Shown here: positions 43,920 to 53,313 of the stretch, in pieces
Layout: each line of letters begins with the position of its first letter
How positions within the stretch are numbered: position 1 is the first letter of the stretch
From: Rahnella rivi
GTDB taxonomy: Bacteria > Pseudomonadota > Gammaproteobacteria > Enterobacterales > Enterobacteriaceae
Assembly (NCBI RefSeq): GCF_019049655.1
Contig: NZ_JAFMOX010000059.1
Span: forward strand, 124,001-188,000
DNA: 64,000 nt
Reading direction: 5' to 3'
Position numbers and translations under genes: made by a program
Notes under the pieces: generated by a model
Database searches by the model: none
What the model was told of the DNA's origin: nothing
What the model saw: the letters and a program-made list of their open reading frames with translations, nothing else

Positions 43920-45455
43920 TCAATCCAGACGTCGCGCAAATTCCTTCACCCGGAAACCCAGCAGGCCGAGTACGGCGAAATACGCCACCACACCCGCAGC
44001 AACCACTGCCGCAAGTCGCACCAGGCGATAAGCCATTCCGCCCACGTCCCAGGCTGGCATCAGCCACATCATGCCGATAAGTGCAGCGGACATCGCAAGC
44101 ACCGCCACAAACAGCTTAATCAGGAAGACTTTCCAGCCCGGTTGCGGTTGGAAAATATCCTGCTTACGCAATTGCCAGTAAAGCAGTGAGGCATTCAGGC
44201 AGGCGGCCAGACCAATCGACAGCGAAAGCCCTGCGTGTTTCAGCGGGCCGATAAACGCCAGGTTCATCACCTGCGTCATCAGCAAGGTAAACATGGCGAT
44301 TTTCACCGGCGTTTTGATGTCCTGACGGGAATAGAAACCCGGTGCCAGCACTTTTACCACGATTAAACCCATCAGCCCGACGGAGTAGGCGACCAGCGCA
44401 CGTTGAGTCATCGATGCATCAAACGCGCTGAATTTACCGTACTGGAACAGCGCAACGGTCAGCGGTTTCGCCAGAATGCCCAGCGCCACAGAGCTCGGTA
44501 ACGCCAGCAGGAAACACAGACGCAGGCCCCAGTCCATCAGGCGGTTATATTCGGCATGATTACCGCTGGAGAAACTGCGTGCCAGCGAAGGCAGCAGGAT
44601 AGTGCCCAGCGCCACGCCCAGTACACCGGACGGGAACTCCATCAGGCGATCGGCGTAGTACATCCACGAAACTGAACCTGAAACCAGAAATGAGGCAAAA
44701 ATGGTGTTTATGATCAGTGAAATCTGGCTCACGGAAACGCCCAGAATCGCCGGTCCCATCTGGCGCATTACGCGCCAGACGCCTGCATCTTTCAGGTTCA
44801 GGCGCGGAAGTACCAGCATGCCAATTTTCTTGAGGTGCGGCAGCTGGTAACCCAGTTGCAGCACACCACCGGCGACGACCGCCCAGGCCAGCGCCAGCAC
44901 GGGAGGATGAAAGTACGGGGCGGCAAACAAAGCAAAACCGATCATGCTGACGTTGAGGAACGTCGGCGCAAACGCCGGAATCGAAAAGCGGTTCCAGGTA
45001 TTTAGGATCGCCCCCGCCAGTGAGGCCAGAGAAATCAACAGGATATAAGGGAACGTAATGCGTAACAGCGAGCTGGTCAGCGCAAATTTATCCGGCGAAT
45101 CAACAAAACCGGGCGCGGTGATGTAAATCACCCACGGTGCGGCAAACATCCCCAGTATCGTTACCACCGCCAGTACCAGCGTCAGCAAACCGGAGACATA
45201 GGCGATAAACGTCCTGGTCGCCTCTTCGCCCTGCTGGGTTTTATACTCAGCCAGGATCGGGACAAAAGCCTGAGAGAATGCGCCTTCGGCAAAGATTCGG
45301 CGCAGCAGATTGGGGAGTTTAAACGCCACAAAGAAGGCGTCGGTGACCATGCCGGCACCAAAAACGCGTGCCACGATGGCGTCGCGCGCAAAGCCCAATA
45401 CACGTGAAAACATCGTCATGGAACTGACGGCTGCCAGAGATTTAAGTAGGTTCAT
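43920..45455 (-). CDS. murJ: Lipid II flippase MurJ
   Basis: A 511-residue MOP-superfamily membrane protein with about fourteen helices. It begins [35 protein letters not shown], the MurJ signature with its functional Arg residues. It flips the peptidoglycan precursor lipid II to the periplasmic side of the inner membrane. It lies in the conserved murJ-yceM-yceH-rimJ block, all leftward. Confidence 0.98.
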   Translation of the reverse strand: MNLLKSLAAVSSMTMFSRVLGFARDAIVARVFGAGMVTDAFFVAFKLPNLLRRIFAEGAFSQAFVPILAEYKTQQGEEATRTFIAYVSGLLTLVLAVVTILGMFAAPWVIYITAPGFVDSPDKFALTSSLLRITFPYILLISLASLAGAILNTWNRFSIPAFAPTFLNVSMIGFALFAAPYFHPPVLALAWAVVAGGVLQLGYQLPHLKKIGMLVLPRLNLKDAGVWRVMRQMGPAILGVSVSQISLIINTIFASFLVSGSVSWMYYADRLMEFPSGVLGVALGTILLPSLARSFSSGNHAEYNRLMDWGLRLCFLLALPSSVALGILAKPLTVALFQYGKFSAFDASMTQRALVAYSVGLMGLIVVKVLAPGFYSRQDIKTPVKIAMFTLLMTQVMNLAFIGPLKHAGLSLSIGLAACLNASLLYWQLRKQDIFQPQPGWKVFLIKLFVAVLAMSAALIGMMWLMPAWDVGGMAYRLVRLAAVVAAGVVAYFAVLGLLGFRVKEFARRLD

Positions 45456-45622
45456 GTCATTTTTCTTAATTGCCGGTGGGACTTGTAAATCAACGCGTTA
45501 ATCATCAAAAACCACCCGCCTGTCTCGAAGATGCGCATAGTCTACGCATCCGCCCTGCAATAGCCACCGGCAGTTGTTATATATTGTAACCATCTGAGCC
45601 GGTGCCGTTTTATCGCGACGCG

Positions 45623-46534
45623 TCAGTTTTCCAGCAATTTCTCAATGAAGGTCTGGGCATAAATCGCCTGTTCGCCGCTGGTTTCCGGTGCGGTCTGATT
45701 GGTCACGCAATCCACAAAGTGTTCAATCGCCCCGACGAATCCGCGCTGCGTCAGCGTGCTTTGCCAGCCCGGCACCGGTGGCTGCGTCAGAACATCTTGC
45801 TGTTCTTCGCGCCAGAGCCGCATATCGTCAAGCTGATAGAAAGCCCCGTCGGTCACGGCCTGCACGCTTTCACGCGAAGTACCCGCGCGGCGGTGCATTG
45901 AGGTCGTCACCAGCGTTTCACCGCACAGGAAATGGTGTTCGCCGTAAAGCATCTGGTTGGATTCATTCACCTGAATCAGCCCGCTTTCCAGACTGGCATT
46001 GCCGCCCGCCAGCCACAGCGCGGTATCAACCACATGCAGATAATCATCCAGTAAAGTGAAACGCAGATCGTTTGGCCCGACGCTGTCGGTACGATGTTTA
46101 TCCATGCGCACGGAAGCCGGTTCGCCCATCTGTTGTTTCAGCTGGCGATACAACGGCGCATAGCGGCGGTTAAAGCCCACCATTAATGTTTTACCCGCTT
46201 TATGCGCCCGCTCAACCAACTGCTCAGCCTGCGACAGTTCCGCTGCCAGCGGTTTATCGACGTATACATGCACGCCCTGCGCCAGCAATTGCCCGACGAC
46301 ATCGAAATGGCTGGCCGTGCTGCTGTGAACAAACACCGCGTCACACTGGCTGGCCAGTTCATCGATGCGGGAGAAACAGGCCATGCGGTAACTGTCGCAA
46401 ATGGCCTGAGCTTTTTGCTGATTAGGAGAAAAGCCCCCCACCAGCGTCCACTTTTCTGCATGGCTCAGTACGGGCAGATACGCTTTTTGCGCGATGCCGC
46501 CCAGACCGATAACTCCAATACGCAATTTACTCAC
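45623..46534 (-). CDS. yceM: Gfo/Idh/MocA family oxidoreductase YceM
   Basis: A 303-residue NAD(P)-dependent dehydrogenase-like protein. The N-terminal Rossmann motif is IGVIGLGGIAQKAYLPVL (6-23). The EKP-type motif appears as YVDKPLAAELSQAE with the catalytic-region Lys. Substrate unknown. It was formerly called mviM because of its location next to mviN (murJ). It starts 12 bp after yceH ends. Confidence 0.92.
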   Translation of the reverse strand: MSKLRIGVIGLGGIAQKAYLPVLSHAEKWTLVGGFSPNQQKAQAICDSYRMACFSRIDELASQCDAVFVHSSTASHFDVVGQLLAQGVHVYVDKPLAAELSQAEQLVERAHKAGKTLMVGFNRRYAPLYRQLKQQMGEPASVRMDKHRTDSVGPNDLRFTLLDDYLHVVDTALWLAGGNASLESGLIQVNESNQMLYGEHHFLCGETLVTTSMHRRAGTSRESVQAVTDGAFYQLDDMRLWREEQQDVLTQPPVPGWQSTLTQRGFVGAIEHFVDCVTNQTAPETSGEQAIYAQTFIEKLLEN

Positions 46535-46546
46535 AACCCGCTCCTG

Positions 46547-47200
46547 TTAATCGGCCAGATGTTGCAACACATTGTCCAGACGCTGCTTCAGTTCTGCCAC
46601 TTCCGCTTCAAGGGTTTCCACACGCGCAGCCAGATCAGCGCTTTCCGGTGCGGCGCTGAACAGAGGTTCTTCAGCAGCGGTGGCGACATTGGTGACTTCG
46701 CCGCTGAACAAATGCATATAACGGCTTTCACGTTTACCCGGTTCACGCGCCAGACGCACGCAGAACGGGCCATCTTCGCGGTGGGTCAGTTCTGTCAGCG
46801 TTTGTTCAACTTCGGCAACGTCAGAAAAATCATGCAGACGATTGGTGCGCGTACGCAGTTCACCCGGCGTTTGTGCGCCGCGCAGCAACAGCGTAGTGAC
46901 CACGGCCACTTCCTGCGGGGAAAACTTCAGATTGCCAAATTCGGAGTTACAGAAACGATGCTCGTATTTCATGGTGCGCGAACCGCTCAGGGTGCGGATA
47001 ATGTGCTTTCTCAGCAGCAAATCCAGCGTTTGCTGAACGTCGCTTTCGCTAAGCTCCATCACCGGTTCACGGTTGGTCTTCTGGTTGCAGGCCGTGGTTA
47101 ATCCGTTGAGGGTCATCGGATATTGTTCTGGCGTCGTCAGCTGTTTTTCCAGCAAACAGCCCACCACGCGGGCCTCCCGGGCACTGAGTTCATGTTTCAT
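46547..47200 (-). CDS. yceH: DUF480 family protein YceH
   Basis: A 217-residue protein with two winged-helix-like DUF480 modules ([30 protein letters not shown] near the N-terminus) and a C-terminal coiled coil ([20 protein letters not shown]). Function unknown. It is conserved beside murJ and rimJ. It starts 9 bp after rimJ stops. Confidence 0.94.
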   Translation of the reverse strand: MKHELSAREARVVGCLLEKQLTTPEQYPMTLNGLTTACNQKTNREPVMELSESDVQQTLDLLLRKHIIRTLSGSRTMKYEHRFCNSEFGNLKFSPQEVAVVTTLLLRGAQTPGELRTRTNRLHDFSDVAEVEQTLTELTHREDGPFCVRLAREPGKRESRYMHLFSGEVTNVATAAEEPLFSAAPESADLAARVETLEAEVAELKQRLDNVLQHLAD

Positions 47201-47209
47201 CTTGCTTCC

Positions 47210-47797
47210 TTATCGGGACGGGGGTGTCCATTCTCGCCAGGTCAGGGCAGTCAGTACGTGATCCTGCCATTTACCGTCGATCAGCAAATAGTCGCTGGCA
47301 TAGCCTTCGCGCTCGAAACCAAGACGCTCGAGCAACTGACCGCTGCGTTTATTGTGCGGCATATAGTTCGCCATAATACGGTGCATTTTTTGCTGACGTT
47401 GCATATAACGGATCAGCGACTGCAATGCCTCCTGCATCAGTCCCTGCCCCTGCCATTCCTGCCCCAGCGAATAACCAAGAAAACAGGCGTGAAATGAGCC
47501 GCGTAATACGTTGCTGAAATTCGCCACGCCCATCACGCGATTTTCGTCAGGATCGAGCAAAATAAAATAGTACGCACTGCCCTGTTTCTGCATTTCGGTA
47601 ATCAGGCTCAGACGAGCCTGCCACCCGGAGGGATAACAATGACTTTCGTCTCTGACCGGTTCCCAGGGTTTGAGAAACGCCCGGTTCTCCGCATAGTATT
47701 CCGCAAGCCGGTGCGCATCACGATCGTGCACCAGGCGCAGAACCATCCGGTCAGTGGTAAGCCGCACCTTAGGCGCGGCAGATTTATAGCCAAACAT
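47210..47797 (-). CDS. rimJ: Ribosomal protein S5 alanine N-acetyltransferase
   Basis: A 195-residue GNAT acetyltransferase matching RimJ, which acetylates the N-terminal Ala of ribosomal protein S5. The start [28 protein letters not shown] matches the family. The acetyl-CoA loop is in [19 protein letters not shown], followed by [20 protein letters not shown]. The ATG at 47797 is preferred over the in-frame upstream ATG at 47812. Confidence 0.95.
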   Translation of the reverse strand: MFGYKSAAPKVRLTTDRMVLRLVHDRDAHRLAEYYAENRAFLKPWEPVRDESHCYPSGWQARLSLITEMQKQGSAYYFILLDPDENRVMGVANFSNVLRGSFHACFLGYSLGQEWQGQGLMQEALQSLIRYMQRQQKMHRIMANYMPHNKRSGQLLERLGFEREGYASDYLLIDGKWQDHVLTALTWREWTPPSR

Positions 47798-48009
47798 CCC
47801 TTCCCTCCACATCCCGCATGGGTCGATAAATAGAATTTATAGGAAACCATAAAACATGCCTAATTCTGCCAGTCAGAACGCGGCTTGACGATAAAAAAAT
47901 ATTATCTATAGCGCCCTATCTAAATGCCTGTTTCCGGTTCAGACTGGAACGGTCTTTTCTCCTTTCTGTATCTGCCGGACAGGATACAAATAATCGCTCA
48001 TGGTGAAGC

Positions 48010-49215
48010 ATGTCTCTGGTATCACAAGCTCGGAGCTTGGGTAAGTATTTTCTGTTATTAGACAACGCGCTGGTTATTTTAGGCTTTTTCGTGGTGTTTC
48101 CGTTGATCTCGATCCGATTTGTCGATCAACTGGGATGGGCCGCGATGATCGTAGGTCTTGCGCTGGGTGTCCGGCAGTTAACGCAACAGGGATTAGGGAT
48201 ATTCGGCGGTGCCATTGCTGACCGTTTCGGTGCCAAGCCGATGATCATCACAGGCATGTTGTTACGCGCCGCCGGTTTCGCCACCATGGCGATGGCCGAC
48301 CAGCCGTGGATATTGATCGTCTCCTGCATTCTTTCCGGCCTGGGCGGCACTCTGTTTGATCCACCCCGCACGGCACTGGTCATCAAACTCACCCGCCCGC
48401 ATGAGCGCAGCCGCTTTTTCTCGCTGATGATGATGCAGGACAGCGCCGGTGCGGTGATCGGCGCGCTGATCGGCAGCTGGCTGCTGCAATATGATTTCCA
48501 TTATGTCTGCTGGGCCGGTGCGGCCATCTTCTGTCTGGCCGCTGCCTGTAATGCCTGGCTGCTGCCGGCTTACCGCATTTCCACCATGCGCACCCCGATG
48601 CGTGAAGGCATGATGCGCGTGCTGCGCGACCGGCGTTTTCTGTCCTACGTGCTGACGCTGACCGGTTATTACATGCTGACCGTGCAGGTGATGCTGATGC
48701 TGCCGATCGCGGTTAATGACGTGGCGGGCAGCCCGGCCGCCGTGAAATGGATGTACGCCATTGAAGCCGTGCTGTCCCTGACCCTGCTCTACCCGATTGC
48801 GCGCTGGAGCGAGAAAAGGTTCCGCCTCGAACAACGCCTGATGTTTGGCCTGCTGATCATGACGCTGAGCCTGCTGCCAGTCGGGCTGGTCACCTCAATC
48901 AATCCGCTGCTGCTGCTCATCGGCTTTTTCTATATCGGCTCGATCATTGCTGAACCGGCGCGTGAAACCCTCAGCGCGTCGCTGGCCGATTCACGTGCAC
49001 GCGGCAGTTACATGGGCTTCAGCCGCCTTGGGCTGGCGCTGGGCGGCGTCATCGGTTATACCGGCGGTGGCTGGATGTACGACACCGGGCGCGCCCTCGA
49101 ACTGCCTGAATTACCGTGGTTTTTACTCGGTATCGTGGGCTTTATCACCCTCACTGGCCTGTACTGGCAATTCAACCTGCGACGCATTGAGCCAGCCATG
49201 CTCAGCGGCGGCTAA
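48010..49215 (+). CDS. mdtH: MFS multidrug efflux transporter MdtH
   Basis: A 401-residue twelve-helix major facilitator protein closely matching MdtH, linked to quinolone export. The MFS motif A appears as [13 protein letters not shown] (about residues 64-76), and [26 protein letters not shown] precedes helix 8. It is divergent from rimJ and followed by grxB, as in other enterobacteria. Confidence 0.94.
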   Translation: MSLVSQARSLGKYFLLLDNALVILGFFVVFPLISIRFVDQLGWAAMIVGLALGVRQLTQQGLGIFGGAIADRFGAKPMIITGMLLRAAGFATMAMADQPWILIVSCILSGLGGTLFDPPRTALVIKLTRPHERSRFFSLMMMQDSAGAVIGALIGSWLLQYDFHYVCWAGAAIFCLAAACNAWLLPAYRISTMRTPMREGMMRVLRDRRFLSYVLTLTGYYMLTVQVMLMLPIAVNDVAGSPAAVKWMYAIEAVLSLTLLYPIARWSEKRFRLEQRLMFGLLIMTLSLLPVGLVTSINPLLLLIGFFYIGSIIAEPARETLSASLADSRARGSYMGFSRLGLALGGVIGYTGGGWMYDTGRALELPELPWFLLGIVGFITLTGLYWQFNLRRIEPAMLSGG

Positions 49216-49230
49216 TGTTTGTGCTTTACA

Positions 49231-49253
49231 CCGCGCTTCCCGGAGCGCGGTTT
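49231..49253 (+). terminator. Hairpin after mdtH
   Basis: A 7-bp stem, CCGCGCT (49231-49237) with AGCGCGG (49244-49250), followed by TTT only. A weak terminator is likely. Confidence 0.55.
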
Positions 49254-49371
49254 GATCTCCCCGCCTTAATTACCCATACTGAATCTTATAGTTAGATAAA
49301 ATCCGAACCTACATCCGGCATTTTCCACGCACCCTACAGGTCACCGCCGGCGAAAACAGGAGCCATGAAAT

Positions 49372-50019
49372 ATGAAACTTTACGTTTACGAACATTGCCC
49401 TTTCTGCGTAAAAGCACGCATGATTTTCGGTTTGAAGAACATTCCCGTTGAACTCAAAGTGTTGCTGAATGACGACGAGCAGACGCCGATTTCGATGGTG
49501 GGCAAGAAGATGGTGCCTATTCTGCAAAAACAGGACGGCAGTTTCATGCCAGAGAGCATGGATATCGTGAATTACATCGATAAAAGTGACGGAAAACCGC
49601 TGCTGACCGGCCCGACGAATGCGGCCATTGCCACCTGGCTGCGCCACGTTTCCGAATACACTGGCCGTCTGTTCCTGCCCCGCTTTGCCACCGCGCCACT
49701 GGAAGAGTTTTCCACCCCCGAAGCGCGTAAATATTTTTCCGATAAAAAGCAGGCCGCCAGCGGAGATTTTCAGGAGCATCTGAAGCACTCTGACGGATTG
49801 ATCAAGAAGGTCAGCCAGGATTTACGCGCCCTCGACAAACTGATCGTCGAACCGAACGCCGTGAACGGTGAGCTTTCTGAGGATGACATTCACCTGTGGC
49901 CGGTGCTGCGTTCTCTGTCCATTGTTCAGGGTGTTGAATGGCCCTCCCGCGTGCAAGCCTACCGCGACAATATGGCGAAACAGACGCAGGTTAATTTGCT
50001 CACCCGCCTCGCAAGCTAA
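49372..50019 (+). CDS. grxB: Glutaredoxin 2
   Basis: A 215-residue monothiol-transferase-like protein with an N-terminal glutaredoxin domain and a C-terminal all-helical GST-like domain (from about residue 85). The redox motif is Cys9-Pro-Phe-Cys12 in YEHCPFCVKARM. The Escherichia protein has CPYC, a conservative change. It reduces glutathione-mixed disulfides. The ATG at 49372 follows AGGAG. An overlapping ATG at 49364 is out of frame. Confidence 0.96.
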   Translation: MKLYVYEHCPFCVKARMIFGLKNIPVELKVLLNDDEQTPISMVGKKMVPILQKQDGSFMPESMDIVNYIDKSDGKPLLTGPTNAAIATWLRHVSEYTGRLFLPRFATAPLEEFSTPEARKYFSDKKQAASGDFQEHLKHSDGLIKKVSQDLRALDKLIVEPNAVNGELSEDDIHLWPVLRSLSIVQGVEWPSRVQAYRDNMAKQTQVNLLTRLAS

Positions 50020-50029
50020 CCCGTCATTG

Positions 50030-50057
50030 AGCCGGAGATCGTTCTCCGGCTTATTTT
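50030..50057 (+). terminator. Terminator of grxB
   Basis: A perfect 9-bp stem, AGCCGGAGA (50030-50038) with TCTCCGGCT (50043-50051), followed by TATTTTT. Confidence 0.9.
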
Positions 50058-50166
50058 TACTTTCCAACTGCGCCCTCAGCACTTAGGCTAATCAGCGTTG
50101 TCTGATTGGAGCCATGCCGTATTACGGTCATGCTGACAAATAAAGTGTTCATGTAATGAGGGAAGA

Positions 50167-50730
50167 ATGACAAAACGAATTCTCGGTGCCGCATTTTTGC
50201 TGTGCGCCACTGTGCTGACCGGGTGTAACCAGCTCACGCAGTACACCATCAGCGAGCAACAGGTGAATGATTACCTGCAAAAGAACAATAATTTCGTGAA
50301 GCAACTCGGTGTACCTGGGCTTGTGGATGCGAAAATTGTTCTGACTCATCTCAGCAGCCAGATTGGCCGCGCTGAGCCGGGCGTCGTGACCCTGACCGGT
50401 GACGCCAGTGTGGATATTTCCTCACTGTTCGGTCCCCAGAAAGCGGATATGCATCTGACCCTCAAGGCTAATCCTTCGTTCGATCGCGAGAAAAGCGCCA
50501 TTTTCCTGAAAGATATGCAGGTGGTGGATTACACCATCAAGCCGGAAAAAATGGACAGCGTGATGAAAGGGCTGATGCCGTACCTGAACAATTCGCTGAA
50601 AACCTATTTTGATCAGCGTCCGGCCTACGTGCTGAACGGCGATCGCAGTAAAGGTGAAGCGATGGCGAAGAAACTGGCGAAAGGCATTGAAGTGAAACCG
50701 GGTGAACTGGTGATCCCTTTCACTGAATAA
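50167..50730 (+). CDS. yceB: DUF1439 lipoprotein YceB
   Basis: A 187-residue lipoprotein. The signal peptide ends in the lipobox LTGC, so Cys20 becomes the lipidated N-terminus. The mature part matches DUF1439/YceB (YTISEQQVNDYLQ, VTLTGDASVDISSLFG). It belongs to a lipid-binding-like fold group, and its exact role in the envelope is not established. It follows grxB, as in Escherichia. Confidence 0.94.
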   Translation: MTKRILGAAFLLCATVLTGCNQLTQYTISEQQVNDYLQKNNNFVKQLGVPGLVDAKIVLTHLSSQIGRAEPGVVTLTGDASVDISSLFGPQKADMHLTLKANPSFDREKSAIFLKDMQVVDYTIKPEKMDSVMKGLMPYLNNSLKTYFDQRPAYVLNGDRSKGEAMAKKLAKGIEVKPGELVIPFTE

Positions 50731-50743
50731 TCATCGTCCGTAA

Positions 50744-50776
50744 AAAAGCCCGGCGCATTTTCATGGCCGGGCTTTT
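50744..50776. terminator. Bidirectional terminator between yceB and ycdY
   Basis: A 7-bp GC stem extended by A-T pairs (GCCCGGC at 50748-50754 with GCCGGGC at 50766-50772), flanked by six A and four T. Confidence 0.88.
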
Positions 50777-50794
50777 GTCATTTCAGGGGACGAT

Positions 50795-51379
50795 TTACTG
50801 ATCGTCTTCCTCGTCATCTTCCAGATCGTCTGGCAGCTGTTCTTCCAGTTCGTCGCGCATCGCCTGCAAGGCTTCACGGCTGATTTCAGATAATGTGCGG
50901 TAGAAACCGCTGGTGGCATGCGCTTCCACTTTACCGAGGAACTTGCCACACCACGGGAACAGGAATTCATCAAACAGCGTGATTTGCGCGCTGACTTCAT
51001 CTTCCTTCGACTGATCTTCCAGCCATGACGCCGCCAGCAGCATTGCGCCGAAATGGTCGGCAGGCCCCTCGCCCAGCGGCATTCCGCGCTGTTGCAGGAA
51101 AGTGCGCACATCCATTTCATTCGCGCCTTCCACATAATCACTGCGGAAAGGCGAAACGGCGCATTCTGAACCGACAAACAGATGATTAAATTCAGCCGCC
51201 AGCGTTTCAGGGTTGGCGCTTTCCTGTAAACGTATCAGCAGCGCATTTTGCTCCAGTGGCCAGTGCTCACGCAGTTTTCCGTCCTGAATCAGGCCAAAAA
51301 GTGGAACCAGTAACGGATCCTGCGGCTGGCGGTAAAACAGCGTACCGAGTACGCGGCAAACAATAGAAAACTCATTCAT
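50795..51379 (-). CDS. ycdY: TorD/DmsD-family chaperone YcdY
   Basis: A 194-residue all-helical protein collinear with YcdY, a redox-enzyme-maturation-type chaperone reported to assist YcdX. It starts MNEFSIVCRVLGTLFYRQPQDPLLVPLF and contains PADHFGAMLLAASWLEDQS and FPWCGKFLGKVEAHA. The C-terminus is a run of acidic residues. ATG at 51379 is used. An in-frame ATG at 51400 adds seven residues. It lies just downstream of ycdX. Confidence 0.94.
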   Translation of the reverse strand: MNEFSIVCRVLGTLFYRQPQDPLLVPLFGLIQDGKLREHWPLEQNALLIRLQESANPETLAAEFNHLFVGSECAVSPFRSDYVEGANEMDVRTFLQQRGMPLGEGPADHFGAMLLAASWLEDQSKEDEVSAQITLFDEFLFPWCGKFLGKVEAHATSGFYRTLSEISREALQAMRDELEEQLPDDLEDDEEDDQ

Positions 51380-51439
51380 AACAGTAACCTGATCAGACAA
51401 TGAAAAGGGCTAAACCCCTGCGATTTGGCGGCGACAATG

Positions 51440-52180
51440 TCACAGTTCGCTGAGTTCTGCAATTGGCGCACGGCCACGCTTCTCCAGAAAATCCAGGAAA
51501 CGGCGCGGGCTGACGTTCAGAATACGGTCTTCAGGGAAATCCACTTCACGCAGAATTCGCTCGCAATGTTCAAATCCGCCGAGTGAATACGCGATATGCG
51601 AATCCGACCCCAGCGCCAGCCAGCCACCGGCTTCTTTCACCGCCAGCGCAATGGCGCGGCAATTAGGCTCGCTGCCCACGCGGGAGTGAATAAACGACGA
51701 ATTATTCAGCTCCAGCGCTACGTCATATTTCGCGGCAGCCGCGGCGACGGCCGGAATGTCTATCGGGTATTTCGGGTTACCGGGATGCGAAATAATATGC
51801 ACGTCTCCGCCCGCCATCGCGGCAATAATGGCCGCGGTGTGAGTTTCTTTATCGACAGGTTGCATCACCGGCTCGTGGAAACCGGCAATGATCACGTCGA
51901 TCTCGGTGAGCATCGGGCCGGTACAGTCGATATCGCCATGAATATTTTTAATATTTGATTCGATACCGCGCAGGATGCCAACGCCGTTCACCAGACGCGG
52001 CCAGACCCGCATATTCATAAAGTGCCAGTAGTGCGGCGCATCGGCCATATCAGGACCATGATCGGTAATGGCAAACAGCTTAATGCCCTTTTCCGCTGCT
52101 TCATCAATGTAATCATGCAGCGTGCTGTAAGCATGCGTGCTGGCCACAGTATGCATATGTAAATCGACCGGGTACGGCAT
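51440..52180 (-). CDS. ycdX: PHP-domain phosphatase YcdX
   Basis: A 246-residue PHP-family metalloenzyme. The N-terminal [11 protein letters not shown] holds the first metal His cluster, [10 protein letters not shown] the second, and HIISHPGNP and [10 protein letters not shown] the later ligands, fitting the trinuclear zinc site known for YcdX. It has phosphatase activity and is linked to swarming in Escherichia. It lies between ghrA and ycdY on the same strand. Confidence 0.95.
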   Translation of the reverse strand: MPYPVDLHMHTVASTHAYSTLHDYIDEAAEKGIKLFAITDHGPDMADAPHYWHFMNMRVWPRLVNGVGILRGIESNIKNIHGDIDCTGPMLTEIDVIIAGFHEPVMQPVDKETHTAAIIAAMAGGDVHIISHPGNPKYPIDIPAVAAAAAKYDVALELNNSSFIHSRVGSEPNCRAIALAVKEAGGWLALGSDSHIAYSLGGFEHCERILREVDFPEDRILNVSPRRFLDFLEKRGRAPIAELSEL

Positions 52181-52246
52181 GTACTCTCCTTGAGAATGTT
52201 CCGCTGTGGCTAAATGACCACAGCTTTAATCATGTTAACAGACTCG

Positions 52247-53188
52247 TCAGTAACCTCGCGCAAGATCGACACGTCCTGCCGGTTCACGCCCCGCCTCTAT
52301 CGCCAGAATATTATTCACAATGCTGTCCATCGCCTCTTCCGGCAGCGTGTCCGCCGCCACGTGCGGCGTAATGCTCACGCGCGGATGCGTCCAGAACGGA
52401 TGCATAGCCGGTAACGGTTCTTCGACAAAGACGTCAAGCGTGGCGGCGGCAATCTGCCCGCTGTCGAGCGCGCGCAGTAAATCGCCTTCCACCAGATGTC
52501 CGCCACGGCCGAGGTTAATCAGGTAAGCATTATGATGTAAATATGTGAACAGTTGATGATCGAGAATACCGGCGGTGTGCGGCGTATTGGGCAACAGATT
52601 GATCAGCACTTTGCAACCGGTGGCAAATGCCTCCAGCTGGTCGTCGCCGAAGAAACTCTGCACGCCTTCCTGCGACTTGGCACTGCGGCTCCAGCTGCGC
52701 ACGGTAAATTTCATCCCGGCCAGCGTTTTCGCCACGCTGCTGCCGAGCACGCCGGCGCCGAGAATACCGACGGTAAAGTCACTGCGTGAATGCGGCGCAA
52801 GAGGTCGCCACTGTTTTTGTTGCTGGAAAAGCTGATATTCATCCATCCGGCGGAAATAGCGCAGCACACTCGCCAGCGCATACTCCTGCATCTGCAACGC
52901 CATGCCGGTGTCTTCAAGGCGGATCAGCGGCACACCGGCGGGCAGAGTGCCGGGCTGACGCGCTTCCTGAGTGAGAATGGCATCGACCCCCGCGCCCAGC
53001 GCGAAAATGCCTTTAAGCTGCGTTCGCGGCGCCAGCATGGCATGAGGCGGACGCCACACCAGCGCGTAATCTGCCGGTTCTTCATCAGCCGCATTCCATA
53101 CGCGGACGTTGGCCTGCGGTAATCTTTTGGTTATTCCGTCAATCCAGGGTTTGGCATCAAATGTAGGGTGGTAAAAAATTATGTTCAT
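52247..53188 (-). CDS. ghrA: Glyoxylate/hydroxypyruvate reductase A
   Basis: A 313-residue D-2-hydroxyacid dehydrogenase. The NADPH motif is VGILGAGVLGSSVAKTL (about 138-154). Catalytic residues are the Arg in NLGRGGHLVEGD, the Glu in VFVEEPLP and the His in ITPHVAADT. It reduces glyoxylate to glycolate and hydroxypyruvate to glycerate. A 66 bp gap separates it from ycdX. Confidence 0.96.
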   Translation of the reverse strand: MNIIFYHPTFDAKPWIDGITKRLPQANVRVWNAADEEPADYALVWRPPHAMLAPRTQLKGIFALGAGVDAILTQEARQPGTLPAGVPLIRLEDTGMALQMQEYALASVLRYFRRMDEYQLFQQQKQWRPLAPHSRSDFTVGILGAGVLGSSVAKTLAGMKFTVRSWSRSAKSQEGVQSFFGDDQLEAFATGCKVLINLLPNTPHTAGILDHQLFTYLHHNAYLINLGRGGHLVEGDLLRALDSGQIAAATLDVFVEEPLPAMHPFWTHPRVSITPHVAADTLPEEAMDSIVNNILAIEAGREPAGRVDLARGY

Positions 53189-53254
53189 CTTTGTGACCTC
53201 CGGTGTGCTGATAGATTTCCCTGAATATCATCGGGATGCAACCCTGAGGCCGAA

Positions 53255-53287
53255 AAAAGAACAGGCCCCGAAAATCGGAGCCTGTGA
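53255..53287 (-). terminator. Terminator of the POT transporter gene
   Basis: On the minus strand an 11-bp stem with one mismatch (53275-53285 with 53261-53271) is followed by TTCTTTTTT. Confidence 0.88.
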
Positions 53288-53313
53288 AATAAATGATTGA
53301 TGAGATAAAAAAC

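Noticed and set aside
46202..47101. 299-codon open frame antisense to yceM and yceH
   Set aside because: It spans two conserved genes and their junction on the other strand, with no family match.
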